A DNA stretch of 64,000 nucleotides. It comes from Gordonia sp. ABSL11-1 (GTDB taxonomy: Bacteria; Actinomycetota; Actinomycetes; Mycobacteriales; Mycobacteriaceae). The stretch's first letter is position 1; each line of letters opens with the position of its first letter. A model generated the notes under the pieces. It was not told the origin of the DNA and searched no databases. It saw nothing but the letters and a program-made list of their open reading frames with translations. Where the stretch lies: assembly GCF_030315685.1 (NCBI RefSeq), contig NZ_JASXSI010000015.1, positions 90,381 through 154,380 on the forward strand, read 5' to 3'. Made by a program: the position numbers and the translations under genes. Below, in pieces: positions 27,356 through 36,400 of this stretch.

Positions 27356-27934
27356 CTACGAGATCCGTTCCAGCAAGCGCTCTTTCGCGGCGGGCCACTC
27401 GTCGTCGGTCATCGCGTACAGGGCGGTGGTGCGCCAGCCGTCACCGAACCGGCGGTGCTTGCGCAGCAGGCCCTCGAAGTTCGCGCCGAGTTTGGCGATC
27501 GCCGCCCGCGACTGCGCGTTCCGCTCGTGGGTGTGCCACACCAGACGCACCGCGCCGCACTCCTCGAAGGCATGGCGCATCAACAGGAATTTCGCGGTCG
27601 GGTTGATGTCGGTGCCCTGCGCGGACTCCGCGTAGAAGGTGTATCCGATGGCGGCCGCACGGTTCGCCGGATCGATGTCGTAGTAGCTCGTCGAGCCGAC
27701 GATCCGGCCGTGCGCATTGTCGACGACGGCGTAGGCGACACGGCTCGACGGATCGGCCAGCGCCGCCGCGATCCAGGTGCGGCTCGACTCCGGATCCGAC
27801 GGCACACCCGGCGCCCATCGGAACCGCTCCGGGTCGTCGACGACGTCGGCCAGCTCGGGTGCGTCGTCGGAGGTGAACGGACGCAACGTGATTCGCTCCG
27901 CCGACAACACGCCCGTGCCCAACCATCCGCTCAT
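27356..27934 (-). CDS. GNAT acetyltransferase, RimJ/RimL type
   Basis: This 192-aa protein has ITLRPFTSDDAPELADVVDD at the N-terminus, GSTSYYDIDPANRAAAIGY in the core strands, and LVWHTHERNAQSRAAIAKLGANFEGLLRKH with the acetyl-CoA pyrophosphate region typical of RimJ/L-type N-acetyltransferases. The start overlaps the stop of the upstream GT87 gene (ATGA), so the two are co-translated. The substrate is unknown. Confidence 0.9.
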   Translation of the reverse strand: MSGWLGTGVLSAERITLRPFTSDDAPELADVVDDPERFRWAPGVPSDPESSRTWIAAALADPSSRVAYAVVDNAHGRIVGSTSYYDIDPANRAAAIGYTFYAESAQGTDINPTAKFLLMRHAFEECGAVRLVWHTHERNAQSRAAIAKLGANFEGLLRKHRRFGDGWRTTALYAMTDDEWPAAKERLLERIS

Positions 27935-29364
27935 GACGGAGTCAGGACACGCTCGGGTCCGCCTGCTCGCGGCTGACGGCCGAACGAGGCCAACGGCTCT
28001 CGCAGCGGTGCCGACACGAACGCGAACAGGAGGTAGGCGAGCACTACGGCGTGGACCCACACGCCGACGTTGACCCCGGTGATCACCCACCACTGCATCG
28101 GCGAGCCGGACGTGTAGATCCCGAACAGCCGGAAGATGGTGGTGTCGAGGATGAAATCGGCCACCAGATACGCCGCGATGACCGGCCAGCGCACCTTCAG
28201 CAGGACGAAGAACGGCAGGATCCACAAGGTGTACTGCGGCGAATGGACCTTGTGGAACAGCATGAAGCCGGCCAGCATCGACGCGCACACGCCGATCCAG
28301 GGGTAGATGCCGTCGCGCTGATGGGCGCGCCAGCCGAGATGGACCGCCAGTGCGAACGACGCCATGATCAGCACCGGCGAGAGCAGACCGACGAGCGAGT
28401 TGTAGGTGTCGGTCTGACCACCGGTGAAGTGGCGCAGCCCCCAGTACCAGATGGAGTTGGTGTCGACGTCGGATTTGCGCTCGCCCTGGAACGAGAGCGC
28501 AGCCTTCCAGCCCTCGAAGCCCAGCACCATGAACGGCAGTTGGATCGCGACGACGGTCACCGTCGCGGCGATCGCCACCCACACCGCTCCCGCCCAGTCG
28601 AGTGCCTTGCGGGCGCCCGGCACGGCACCGTAGGTGAGGACGTAGGCGGCCAGGGGCAGGACGAAGAAGCCGGGGTAGAGCTTGAGACAGAATCCGACGG
28701 CGAACAGGATCGCCGCGAGGATCGCCGCCGTCCGAACCGACAACCGTCTCTCACCGGTGCGTGGACTGATCGTCGAGCTCCACGCCATGACCGCGACACC
28801 GCCGACGACGGTCGCGACGACGGGCAGCTCCCAGTTGTGGAAGGCGTAGAGGACCAGGGGTGGGGTAGCCGACCAGAGCAGCACCCACCACCGCGTCATG
28901 AACGCCAGCATCACGGTGATCGCCAGGCCGAACGGGACCAGCAGCCACACCGAGTGCTGGAAGAACTCGGTGTCGGTGTGGGCGCCGATCGCGCCGAGCC
29001 ACATGAACATGCCCGAGAGCACGGGGTACTCGACAACTCCGCCAAACAGCTTCCCATCAGGGGAGATGCCCCCGTTGATGTAAGGGAAGACGTGATTGTT
29101 GATGTCGCGGCCGACCCACAGGAACATGAGGTCCGAGTAGCAGGGGACGACGGCGTTCGGGTCGCCGACCGGCCAATGCGAGCTGCGCCCCTCGGCCAGG
29201 AACGGCGGGCCACCGCACTTGATCTTGGCCTGGTAGCTCCACAGCATCGTCAGACACGACGTCAACAGTGAGACCAGCAGGATCAGCGTCGTGTGGCCGC
29301 GCCCGGCGAGCGTGTCGCCGAGGCGGGACGACCCTGTCGGCCGTGCTACAGGGGCGTCGGACAT
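27931..29364 (-). CDS. Second GT87-family membrane glycosyltransferase
   Basis: This 477-aa protein with about ten TM helices shares layout with the GT87 gene at 23851: first TM, a periplasmic loop with CYSDLMFLWVGRDIN, VVEYPVLSGMFMWLGA, and HKVHSPQYTLWILPFFVLL. In homologues an acidic residue in the first loop is catalytic; here the D of YSD is the candidate. The start is ATG 29364. The pair of related enzymes on opposite strands within 5 kb suggests a lipoglycan-making locus. Confidence 0.8.
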   Translation of the reverse strand: MSDAPVARPTGSSRLGDTLAGRGHTTLILLVSLLTSCLTMLWSYQAKIKCGGPPFLAEGRSSHWPVGDPNAVVPCYSDLMFLWVGRDINNHVFPYINGGISPDGKLFGGVVEYPVLSGMFMWLGAIGAHTDTEFFQHSVWLLVPFGLAITVMLAFMTRWWVLLWSATPPLVLYAFHNWELPVVATVVGGVAVMAWSSTISPRTGERRLSVRTAAILAAILFAVGFCLKLYPGFFVLPLAAYVLTYGAVPGARKALDWAGAVWVAIAATVTVVAIQLPFMVLGFEGWKAALSFQGERKSDVDTNSIWYWGLRHFTGGQTDTYNSLVGLLSPVLIMASFALAVHLGWRAHQRDGIYPWIGVCASMLAGFMLFHKVHSPQYTLWILPFFVLLKVRWPVIAAYLVADFILDTTIFRLFGIYTSGSPMQWWVITGVNVGVWVHAVVLAYLLFAFVSAPLREPLASFGRQPRAGGPERVLTPS

Positions 29365-29461
29365 GGCCTACAGGTTAGGTGGTCGACGCTGCGAACGCGA
29401 TTTCGCTGGTCAGGGGTTCGTCATGTATCTTGGAGCGGTTGCCGACGCAGGCGACCCTCCT

Positions 29462-29502
29462 GCCACGGACAGTCCGTGGCCGACCTAGCCCATAGGAGGT
29501 GA
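29462..29502 (+). promoter_or_regulatory. Hairpin and strong ribosome-binding site in the rpsF leader
   Basis: GCCACGG at 29462-29468 pairs with CCGTGGC at 29474-29480 around the loop ACAGT, just before TAGGAGGTGA (29493-29502), an unusually complete Shine-Dalgarno 9 bases from the rpsF ATG. In many bacteria the S6:S18 complex binds an rpsF-leader hairpin to repress its own operon. This could be that site, but the exact consensus could not be confirmed. Confidence 0.45.
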
Positions 29503-29511
29503 TGTGGTCTT

Positions 29512-29793
29512 ATGCGTCACTACGAATTGATGGTCATCCTCGATCCGAATCTGGACGAGCGCACCGTCGCACCCTCACTCGATACCTTCCTCAATGTTGT
29601 CCGCAATGACGGCGGCAAGGTGGACGGTGTGGACATCTGGGGCAAGCGCCGTCTCGCTTACGAGATCTCCAAGCACAACGAGGGCATCTACGCCGTCATC
29701 GATCTCGACGCCGAGCCCAAGACGGTCAGCGAGCTCGACCGTCAGCTGAAGCTCAACGAGTCGGTCCTGCGCACCAAGGTCCTGCGGAAGTAA
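29512..29793 (+). CDS. rpsF: 30S ribosomal protein S6
   Basis: This 93-aa protein begins [18 protein letters not shown] and has [21 protein letters not shown], the S6 signature. It is first in the operon rpsF-ssb-rpsR-rplI, conserved in Mycobacteriales. S6 pairs with S18 on the 30S platform. Confidence 0.97.
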   Translation: MRHYELMVILDPNLDERTVAPSLDTFLNVVRNDGGKVDGVDIWGKRRLAYEISKHNEGIYAVIDLDAEPKTVSELDRQLKLNESVLRTKVLRK

Positions 29794-29916
29794 TCCACAG
29801 TTCTTCGATCGACACGTAAGCAGTCGGTGCCGGGCTCTAGGGTTGAAGGAAACGACAACCGATAGTCCGGTGCACGTCGATCATCGAGTGCCCGACCACG
29901 ACCCAAGGGGAGACAC

Positions 29917-30432
29917 ATGGCAGGCGACACGGTCATCACCGTCGTAGGCAACCTGACTGCAGATCCGGAACTCCGGTTCACGCCGTCGGGAGCTGCGGTG
30001 GCCAACTTCACGGTGGCCTCCACACCGCGCACCTTCGATCGTCAGACGAACGAGTGGAAGGACGGCGAAGCGCTGTTCCTCCGCTGCAACATCTGGCGCG
30101 ATGCCGCGGAGAACGTCACCGAGAGTCTGTCCAAGGGAACCCGGGTCGTCGTGCAGGGACGCCTCAAGCAGCGGTCCTTCGAGACCAAAGAAGGCGAACG
30201 ACGCACGGTGGTGGAACTCGAGGTCGACGAGATCGGCCCCTCCCTGCGCTACGCGACCGCGAAGGTCAACAAGGCCTCGCGCGGTGGCGGCGGTGGCGGA
30301 TTCTCCTCGGGAGGCGGCGGCGGAAGCCGCGGCTCCTCCGGCGGAGGCGGCCAGCAGGTTGCCGACGATCCCTGGGGCAGTGCGCCCGCGAGCGGATCGT
30401 TCGGCGGGGGCGACGACGAACCACCTTTCTAG
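29917..30432 (+). CDS. ssb: Single-stranded DNA-binding protein
   Basis: This 171-aa protein has an N-terminal OB fold ([54 protein letters not shown]), a Gly-rich flexible linker at residues 118-160, and the acidic tip DDEPPF that recruits repair and replication partners. It lies in the rpsF operon with 123 bp upstream and 18 bp before rpsR. Confidence 0.97.
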   Translation: MAGDTVITVVGNLTADPELRFTPSGAAVANFTVASTPRTFDRQTNEWKDGEALFLRCNIWRDAAENVTESLSKGTRVVVQGRLKQRSFETKEGERRTVVELEVDEIGPSLRYATAKVNKASRGGGGGGFSSGGGGGSRGSSGGGGQQVADDPWGSAPASGSFGGGDDEPPF

Positions 30433-30450
30433 AAACACACTGGAGTACCA

Positions 30451-30708
30451 ATGGCTAAAGCAAAGAGCACGCGGAAGCCGCGCGTCGAGAAGGTCACCAA
30501 GACCAAGGCGTGCAGCTTCTGCAAAGACAAGAAGGCAGTCATCGACTACAAGGACACCGCACTGCTGCGGCGCTTCCTGTCCGACCGCGGCAAGATCCGT
30601 TCGCGCCGCGTGACGGGCAACTGCGTCCAGCATCAGCGCGATGTCGCTGTGGCCGTGAAGAACTCGCGTGAGGTGGCCCTGCTGCCCTTCACTTCGACCG
30701 GTCGCTGA
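30451..30708 (+). CDS. rpsR: 30S ribosomal protein S18
   Basis: This 85-aa protein has [17 protein letters not shown], then [22 protein letters not shown], the S18 core. Three cysteines (CSFC and NC) mark it as a C+ (zinc-binding) form; actinobacteria often keep a second, cysteine-free copy elsewhere. The operon position after ssb is conserved. Confidence 0.96.
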   Translation: MAKAKSTRKPRVEKVTKTKACSFCKDKKAVIDYKDTALLRRFLSDRGKIRSRRVTGNCVQHQRDVAVAVKNSREVALLPFTSTGR

Positions 30709-30725
30709 GCGGGAAGGGGACTGAC

Positions 30726-31178
30726 ATGAAACTCATCCTCACCGCCGCCGTGGAGAACCTCGGCGAGGCAGGCGACACCGTCGAGGTCAAGGACGGTTAC
30801 GGCCGCAATTACCTGCTGCCCCGCGGCCTGGCCATCAAGGCCACCCGTGGAGCCGAGAAGCAGGTCGAGGACATCCGTCGCGTGCAGGCTGCACGCGAGG
30901 TCCGTGGCCTCGAGCACGCCAACGAGCTGAAGCAGGCCCTCGAGGCGCTGTCCGACATCTCGCTGGACGTCAAGACCCACGACTCTGGCAAGCTGTTCGG
31001 CTCGGTCACCGCGGCCGACGTCGCCGGTGCGATCAAGTCGGCCGGCGGACCCGCCGTCGACAAGCGCAGCGTCGAACTGCCGAAGGGCCACATCAAGGCC
31101 ACCGGCAGCTACCCGGTCGTCGTGAACCTGCACCCCGATGTGCGGGCCACGGTCGAGCTGGCAGTCGTCGCCGGCTGA
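30726..31178 (+). CDS. rplI: 50S ribosomal protein L9
   Basis: This 150-aa protein starts [21 protein letters not shown] and has [17 protein letters not shown], the L9 N-domain, then a long connecting helix and the C-domain ([14 protein letters not shown]). It is the last gene of the rpsF operon and is followed 17 bp later by a strong hairpin. Confidence 0.97.
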   Translation: MKLILTAAVENLGEAGDTVEVKDGYGRNYLLPRGLAIKATRGAEKQVEDIRRVQAAREVRGLEHANELKQALEALSDISLDVKTHDSGKLFGSVTAADVAGAIKSAGGPAVDKRSVELPKGHIKATGSYPVVVNLHPDVRATVELAVVAG

Positions 31179-31195
31179 CACGACCACCACGGCTC

Positions 31196-31236
31196 GACTG
31201 CGCCGGTCAACCCGTCACGGGTTGGCCGGCGCAGTC
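31196..31236. terminator. Bidirectional hairpin terminator after rplI
   Basis: GACTGCGCCGG at 31196-31206 pairs with CCGGCGCAGTC at 31226-31236, with further pairing of CAACCCGT and ACGGGTTG inside. Convergent rplI (plus) and the ANTAR gene (minus, stop at 31215-31217) meet here, so the stem probably ends both transcripts. The plus side is followed by a T-rich stretch (GTCTGTGCTTTGTCC). Confidence 0.7.
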
Positions 31237-32033
31237 GTCTGTGCTTTGTCCTTGTCGCCGCCGCGCCCCTTGTCGCCGCTGCTCTCGTCGTCGGGACTCA
31301 CCGGCCGATCGGCCTCGACGAGCTTGCGCGCCAGATCGCGCAGTGGTGTGTTGGTCTCCTGCGACAGCCGTTTCAACAGGTCGAACGCGTGGTCGGAGTC
31401 GCATCCGTAGCGTTCCATGATCATGCCCTTGGCCTGCCCGATGATGTCGCGGGTCGCCAGCGCGGCCTGGAACTGTTCCTTGCGCCGCACCGCATCCCAC
31501 GCCAACGACGCGTGCGTGGCATAGGCCTGGGCCACCGCGAACGCGTCATCGTCGAACGCCCGGACACGGTCGGAGTAGACGCCGAGCGCTCCGAGAGCAT
31601 GCGTCCGGGCCATCAGCGGGAACACCAGGACCGAACGAATGGGTGTGCGTGCCAACGCATTCGCCCGATACTGCGGCCAGCGACCGTCCTGCGTGAGGTC
31701 GTCGATGCGGACGATGACCCGGTCGCGCGCCGCATCGGCCGACGGCCCGACGTGCTCCTCGTGCTGGACGTCGTCGAGGATCGCGGGATAACGGTGGGTG
31801 CTGGCCGGTGTCGTGACGGCGCCGTCGTCTCCCGTCACGGTGATGGCGGCGTACTGAGCACCAGGAATCAGTTGCGCCGCGCCCGCGGCGATCTCGTCGA
31901 GCGCGAGCGGGATGTCGGTGTCGGCGTGGCGCTGGACCCGGTGCATCAGGTCAGCGATGTGGAGTTGCAGCCGGGCACCGTCGGCACTCTCCGAACTCAC
32001 TGCATGAACCCCCACTCGCCAGGTGTGTCTCAC
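31215..32033 (-). CDS. GAF-ANTAR RNA-binding regulator
   Basis: This protein of up to 272 aa has a GAF domain at about residues 30-180 (VFPLMARTHALGALGVYSD), then an ANTAR domain (FQAALATRDIIGQAKGMIME, then HAFDLLKRLSQETNTPLRDLA). ANTAR proteins bind paired hairpins in nascent RNA to prevent termination. The start is uncertain: GTG at 32033 or GTG just before SSESADG would both work. The C-terminal 25 residues are charged and disordered, and their coding overlaps the shared terminator. Confidence 0.85.
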   Translation of the reverse strand: MRHTWRVGVHAVSSESADGARLQLHIADLMHRVQRHADTDIPLALDEIAAGAAQLIPGAQYAAITVTGDDGAVTTPASTHRYPAILDDVQHEEHVGPSADAARDRVIVRIDDLTQDGRWPQYRANALARTPIRSVLVFPLMARTHALGALGVYSDRVRAFDDDAFAVAQAYATHASLAWDAVRRKEQFQAALATRDIIGQAKGMIMERYGCDSDHAFDLLKRLSQETNTPLRDLARKLVEADRPVSPDDESSGDKGRGGDKDKAQTTAPANP

Positions 32034-32220
32034 CCGGCAAGCGATCGCACGGCGGTGCCGGGTCGCTGCTTGTTCAACGTGAGGAGAACTCTACCCAACG
32101 CCGAAACCGGCCTCTCCTGGTGTCGCCCACGTGGATACGCCCTCCGCGGAGCCGTCTGATCACAGACGTAGCCGAAATCGTCTGCCGGCGCCGATTCTCG
32201 CTACGTCTGCGTGTCGACGA

Positions 32221-32886
32221 TCAGATCGGCGGCAGCTGATTCCAGTACTGCAGGCGCGCAGGCAGATAGCGCGGCGCCGGATTCGCACTATGGGCGGTGT
32301 CGCCGCTGGGGAAGAAGAACTTGTGCCAGGCCGCGGTCAGGATGAACGCGCGGGCGCCCGTCCGGCAGGCGATGGTGTCGGGGCGCGGCGCCGTGCACGT
32401 GACGCCGGCGATCGTCACCTGTTTGCCGACGGCCAGGGCCGGCGGCCGGAACCCGGATGGTGCTCCGAAGCGGTAGTCGGACCAGTCGGGCACCCACCAC
32501 GGGCCCTGCTGATCGCCGGAGATCGCCACACCGCGGGCTGTGGGGGGTGCCGTCGCAGGCCGGCCCTGACAGCCCACGTAGCGATACGACGGCCCGATCT
32601 GACACAGGCGTCCACCGACGCGGAGGAATGCGCGACCGTTGTCGGCGTAGGCCACAGGGCGGAACTGTGCGCCGTCGACGGGCTGATACCGGGACAGGTC
32701 GAACTCGACGGGCATCGTCGGTCCGGGCGGGGGAGCGGCCGGCGCCGCCGCGACGGGTCCCAGCACCACGGCGACCGCACTCAGCGTCGCGACCCACAGC
32801 GCTGCGAACGCGTGCCGCCATCGACGATCGTTGCCGGATCGGGTGTCTCCGGCGCTGCCCGACAGGTGCCTCCCCACGCCGATCAT
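32221..32886 (-). CDS. Secreted conserved hypothetical protein
   Basis: From ATG 32886 this 221-aa protein has a basic n-region, a hydrophobic helix (FAALWVATLSAVAVVLGPVAA) and an Ala-X-Ala site around AAPAAPPPG, so it is probably exported. The mature part has four cysteines (RLCQIG, VGCQG, VTCTAP, IACRTG), likely disulfide-bonded, and ends ARLQYWNQLPPI. It resembles small secreted proteins of mycobacteria, and no function is recognised. The frame is open further upstream. Confidence 0.7.
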   Translation of the reverse strand: MIGVGRHLSGSAGDTRSGNDRRWRHAFAALWVATLSAVAVVLGPVAAAPAAPPPGPTMPVEFDLSRYQPVDGAQFRPVAYADNGRAFLRVGGRLCQIGPSYRYVGCQGRPATAPPTARGVAISGDQQGPWWVPDWSDYRFGAPSGFRPPALAVGKQVTIAGVTCTAPRPDTIACRTGARAFILTAAWHKFFFPSGDTAHSANPAPRYLPARLQYWNQLPPI

Positions 32887-32929
32887 TGGATCACACGGCC
32901 GACCGTACGGTGAACCGAACGGTCGGATC

Positions 32930-33236
32930 TGTGGACAACCGACCCATTCCGCGTGGCGCCGCACAAACCTATGAACGGTTGTTACCCACGTCGCACGCAA
33001 TGTTCACCGAGCTGTTGGCTGCAGGTTGTTGAACCATGACCGCAACACGCCGAACAGCGGGTCCGACGTGACACGCCGAGACGAATTCTTCAGTCATCTG
33101 TGGAGTAAGTACTCGGCGCTGACCTGCGAATACTTTATTGCTCACAGAACATTTCCCCACTTTGTACACAGGGGGCTCACAACGGCGCCGACGGCGTCCA
33201 CAGTCGGTCCACAGATTGCTGACAGAGTTGTGCACA
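32930..33236. promoter_or_regulatory. Cluster of DnaA-box-like sites in the 556-bp region upstream of dnaB
   Basis: TGTGGACAA at 32930-32938 is a perfect DnaA box (TTGTCCACA on the minus strand). TTGTACACA (33162-33170) and TTGTGCACA (33228-33236) differ by one base each. Two partial boxes, GTCCACAG at 33196 and 33207, lie between them. An AT-rich stretch (33129-33160) sits in the middle. No gene is supported between 32887 and 33442. The boxes may place dnaB under DnaA control. Confidence 0.55.
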
Positions 33237-33442
33237 GCCGCGTTTGAGCGGGATGGGTGAGGGATCTACTGTGCTCCGACAGTGCCTCTGTGACGGGGAC
33301 CGGGTGCCGGTGAACGAGGCTTGTCAGTGCCTGTCGCTATCACGGAATCAGCACGACCGACGTCGGTGGCGGATGCCGCCGACGCCACAGAGTCGGACCC
33401 ACTCGAGTGAGTGGTGCAAGTACTGCGAGAGGTTTGACACAC

Positions 33443-36400
33443 GTGGCAGTAGTCGATGACCGCGGGCATGAGCCCGGCCGCCTGGAATCGGTGGCGAACG
33501 GTCGAGCAGATCGCGGTGAGGACGGTGTCCCCACCGAGGACTTCGGTCGGCAGCCGCCGCAGGACATGGCCGCCGAGCAGTCGGTGCTCGGAGGCATGCT
33601 CCTGTCGAAAGACGCGATCGCCGACGTCGTCGAGAAACTCCGGCCGGCCGACTTCTACCGACCCGCCCATCAGGCCGTCTACGACGCGATCCTGGAGCTC
33701 TACGGCAAGGGTGAGCCCGCCGATGCGGTGACCGTCGCGAATGAGCTGGAGCGGGCCGGTGAGCTCCGTCGGGTCGGTGGCGCACCGTATCTGCACACGC
33801 TGATCTCGACGGTGCCGACCGCGGCGAACGCCGGGTACTACGCGGAGATCGTGGCGGAGAAGGCGATTCTGCGTCGTCTGGTGACCGCCGGGACACGCAT
33901 CGTGCAGTTCGGTTACGCCGGCGGCGACGGCCAGGACGTCGCCGAGGTCGTCGATCGTGCGCAGGCGGAGGTCTACGAGGTCACCGAGCGCCGGACCGCC
34001 GAGGACTACGTGCCGCTCGAGGAACTGCTGCAGCCGACGATGGACGAGATCGACTCGATCGCCTCCCGTGGTGGCATCTCCCTCGGCGTGCCGACCGGCT
34101 TCGTCGACCTGGACAAGATCACCAACGGCCTGCACCCGGGCCAGATGATCATCGTCGCCGCCCGCCCCGGCGTCGGCAAGGCGCTCGCGCTCGATACACC
34201 GCTACCCACACCGACCGGCTGGACCACCATGGGCAAGGTCGCCGTCGGCGATCAGTTGCTCGACGCCCAGGGCCGCCCGACGCGAGTGGTCGCCGCCACC
34301 GAGGTGATGACCGAACGGCCCTGCTACGAGGTCGAATTCAACGACGGAACCATCCTCGTCGCCGATGAGCAGCACCAGTGGGTGGCCGACATCGACGGTA
34401 AACGTCAGACCGTCACCACCGACGCCATGCGTGCCCACGTCGGGTGTGCCGTCGTCCGGAACACGCAGCCGCTCGATCTGCCGCGCCGCCGGTTCGCCTA
34501 TGGCCCGTACACCGTCGCCGCGCTCGCCGGGATGGCGTTCGACGATCCCGAGATCAGCATGCGCATCGACGCCGAGGGACCGGTCGACGTGATGACGCTG
34601 ATGGCCGACCTCGGCGGCCGCATCCCGTTCGAGTACCTACGGGGATCGATCGCGCAACGACGGGCACTGCTCGCCGGGCTGCTCGACGCCCGGGCCACCG
34701 TCGACGACGACGGCTGGATCACCGTCCCCGCGGCGACGCGGCACATGACCGCCGTGGTCGCCGACCTGGTCGCCGGACTCGGCTACAGCTACAAGCGTTC
34801 GGCCACCGGCTGGCTGCGCGTGGATGCCGACGACGACGTGTTCACGGTGCACCACAAGGCCATTCGACACAAGGAGCTCCGCCGACGGGCCGGCGTCCGC
34901 CGCCTTGTCGCGGTCCGCCCGATCGACAGCGTGCCGGTGCGCTGTGTAGAGGTAGACAACGACGAGCACATGTACCTCGCCGGTGAGGCCATGGTGCCGA
35001 CGCACAACTCGACGCTCGCCATGGACTTCCTGCGGTCCTGCTCGATTCACAATCAGCAGACCAGCGCGATGTTCTCGTTGGAGATGAGCAAGACCGAGAT
35101 CGTCATGCGTCTGCTGTCGGCGGAGGCGAAGGTCAAGCTCGGCGACATGCGCGGCGGCACGATGAGCGACGACGACTGGACCCGGCTGGCCCGGCGCATG
35201 GGTGAGATCTCCGAGGCGCCGCTGTTCATCGACGACTCACCCAACCTGACGATGATGGAGATCCGCGCCAAGGCACGGCGACTGAAACAACGTCACGACC
35301 TGAGGCTGGTCGTCGTCGACTACATGCAGCTCATGACCTCCGGAAAGAAGGTCGAGTCGCGTCAGCAGGAAGTGTCCGAGTTCTCCCGTCAATTGAAGCT
35401 GCTCGCAAAGGAACTCGAGGTTCCGGTTGTTGCGATCAGCCAGCTGAACCGTGGCCCGGAGCAGCGAACCGACAAGAAGCCGCAGGTGTCGGATCTGCGT
35501 GAGTCGGGATGTCTGCCGGCGTCGGCTCGAATCCTTCGAGCAGACAACGGCTCCGAGGTCACCCTCGGTGAGCTGATGGCGACCGGAGAGCAACCGCTGG
35601 TGTGGTCGTTGGACGAGCGGCTCCGCCTCGTCAAGCGCCGCATGGTCAAGGTGTTCCCGAGCGGATGCAAGGAGGTCTTCCGCGTGCGGATGGCCTCCGG
35701 GCGTGTCGTCGAGGCGACGGGGAATCATCCGTTCTTGACGGTGGATGGGTGGATTCCGTTGGCGGAGTTGATGGTCGGCGAGAAGGTTGCCGCGCCGCGT
35801 AGCGTCCCCGAGCCGGTGGCGACGTGGACCTCTGCGTCGTCGGCCGTGGCAGATGCCGTCGAGTGGCTATGCGGAAACGGGCCCGAGGTCGGCGTGAGGC
35901 AGTCGCCGTCGACTGATGTCATGCGCGTGGTCGGCGAAGTCGTCGAGCGAATGGCAGTTAAGTCGGCGGACAACTGGCTGATTCCCGTTCAGAGTGCTGA
36001 TGCGGCAGCGGAGCTCGCGCACCTCATGGCACGGTTGGGTGTTTTTGCTGGTATTTCGCGCTCCGATGGTCGAGTAGACACGATCGCAAAGCTCGCGGGC
36101 GCAACTATTCCTGCTGGTCGAGTAGCCACGAGCGAGCGTAGCGAGCCCGAGGCGTATCGAGACCACTCGCACACCGTCACCATCAACGGCCACGAGCAGA
36201 TCTCTCTATTGAGCAACGCTCTCGGTCTGGCTGCTCCGGCAGCCCCGATCAAGTTCCCCGGCCAGGCCAATGCCATAGCGTCCGAACGTCTCCACGAGAT
36301 CCTGCGTGCCCCTGAACTGGTCCCAGCATCACAGACTGCCGCAGCTGACTCTCGATCTGCAGATGGCGGCCGTTCCGTACTGGGCCAAGTCGCCGACATC

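Noticed and set aside
33026..33247. A small gene upstream of dnaB (73 codons)
   Set aside because: No ribosome site or domain was found, and the translation crosses DnaA-box-like sites; the region is better explained as regulatory.
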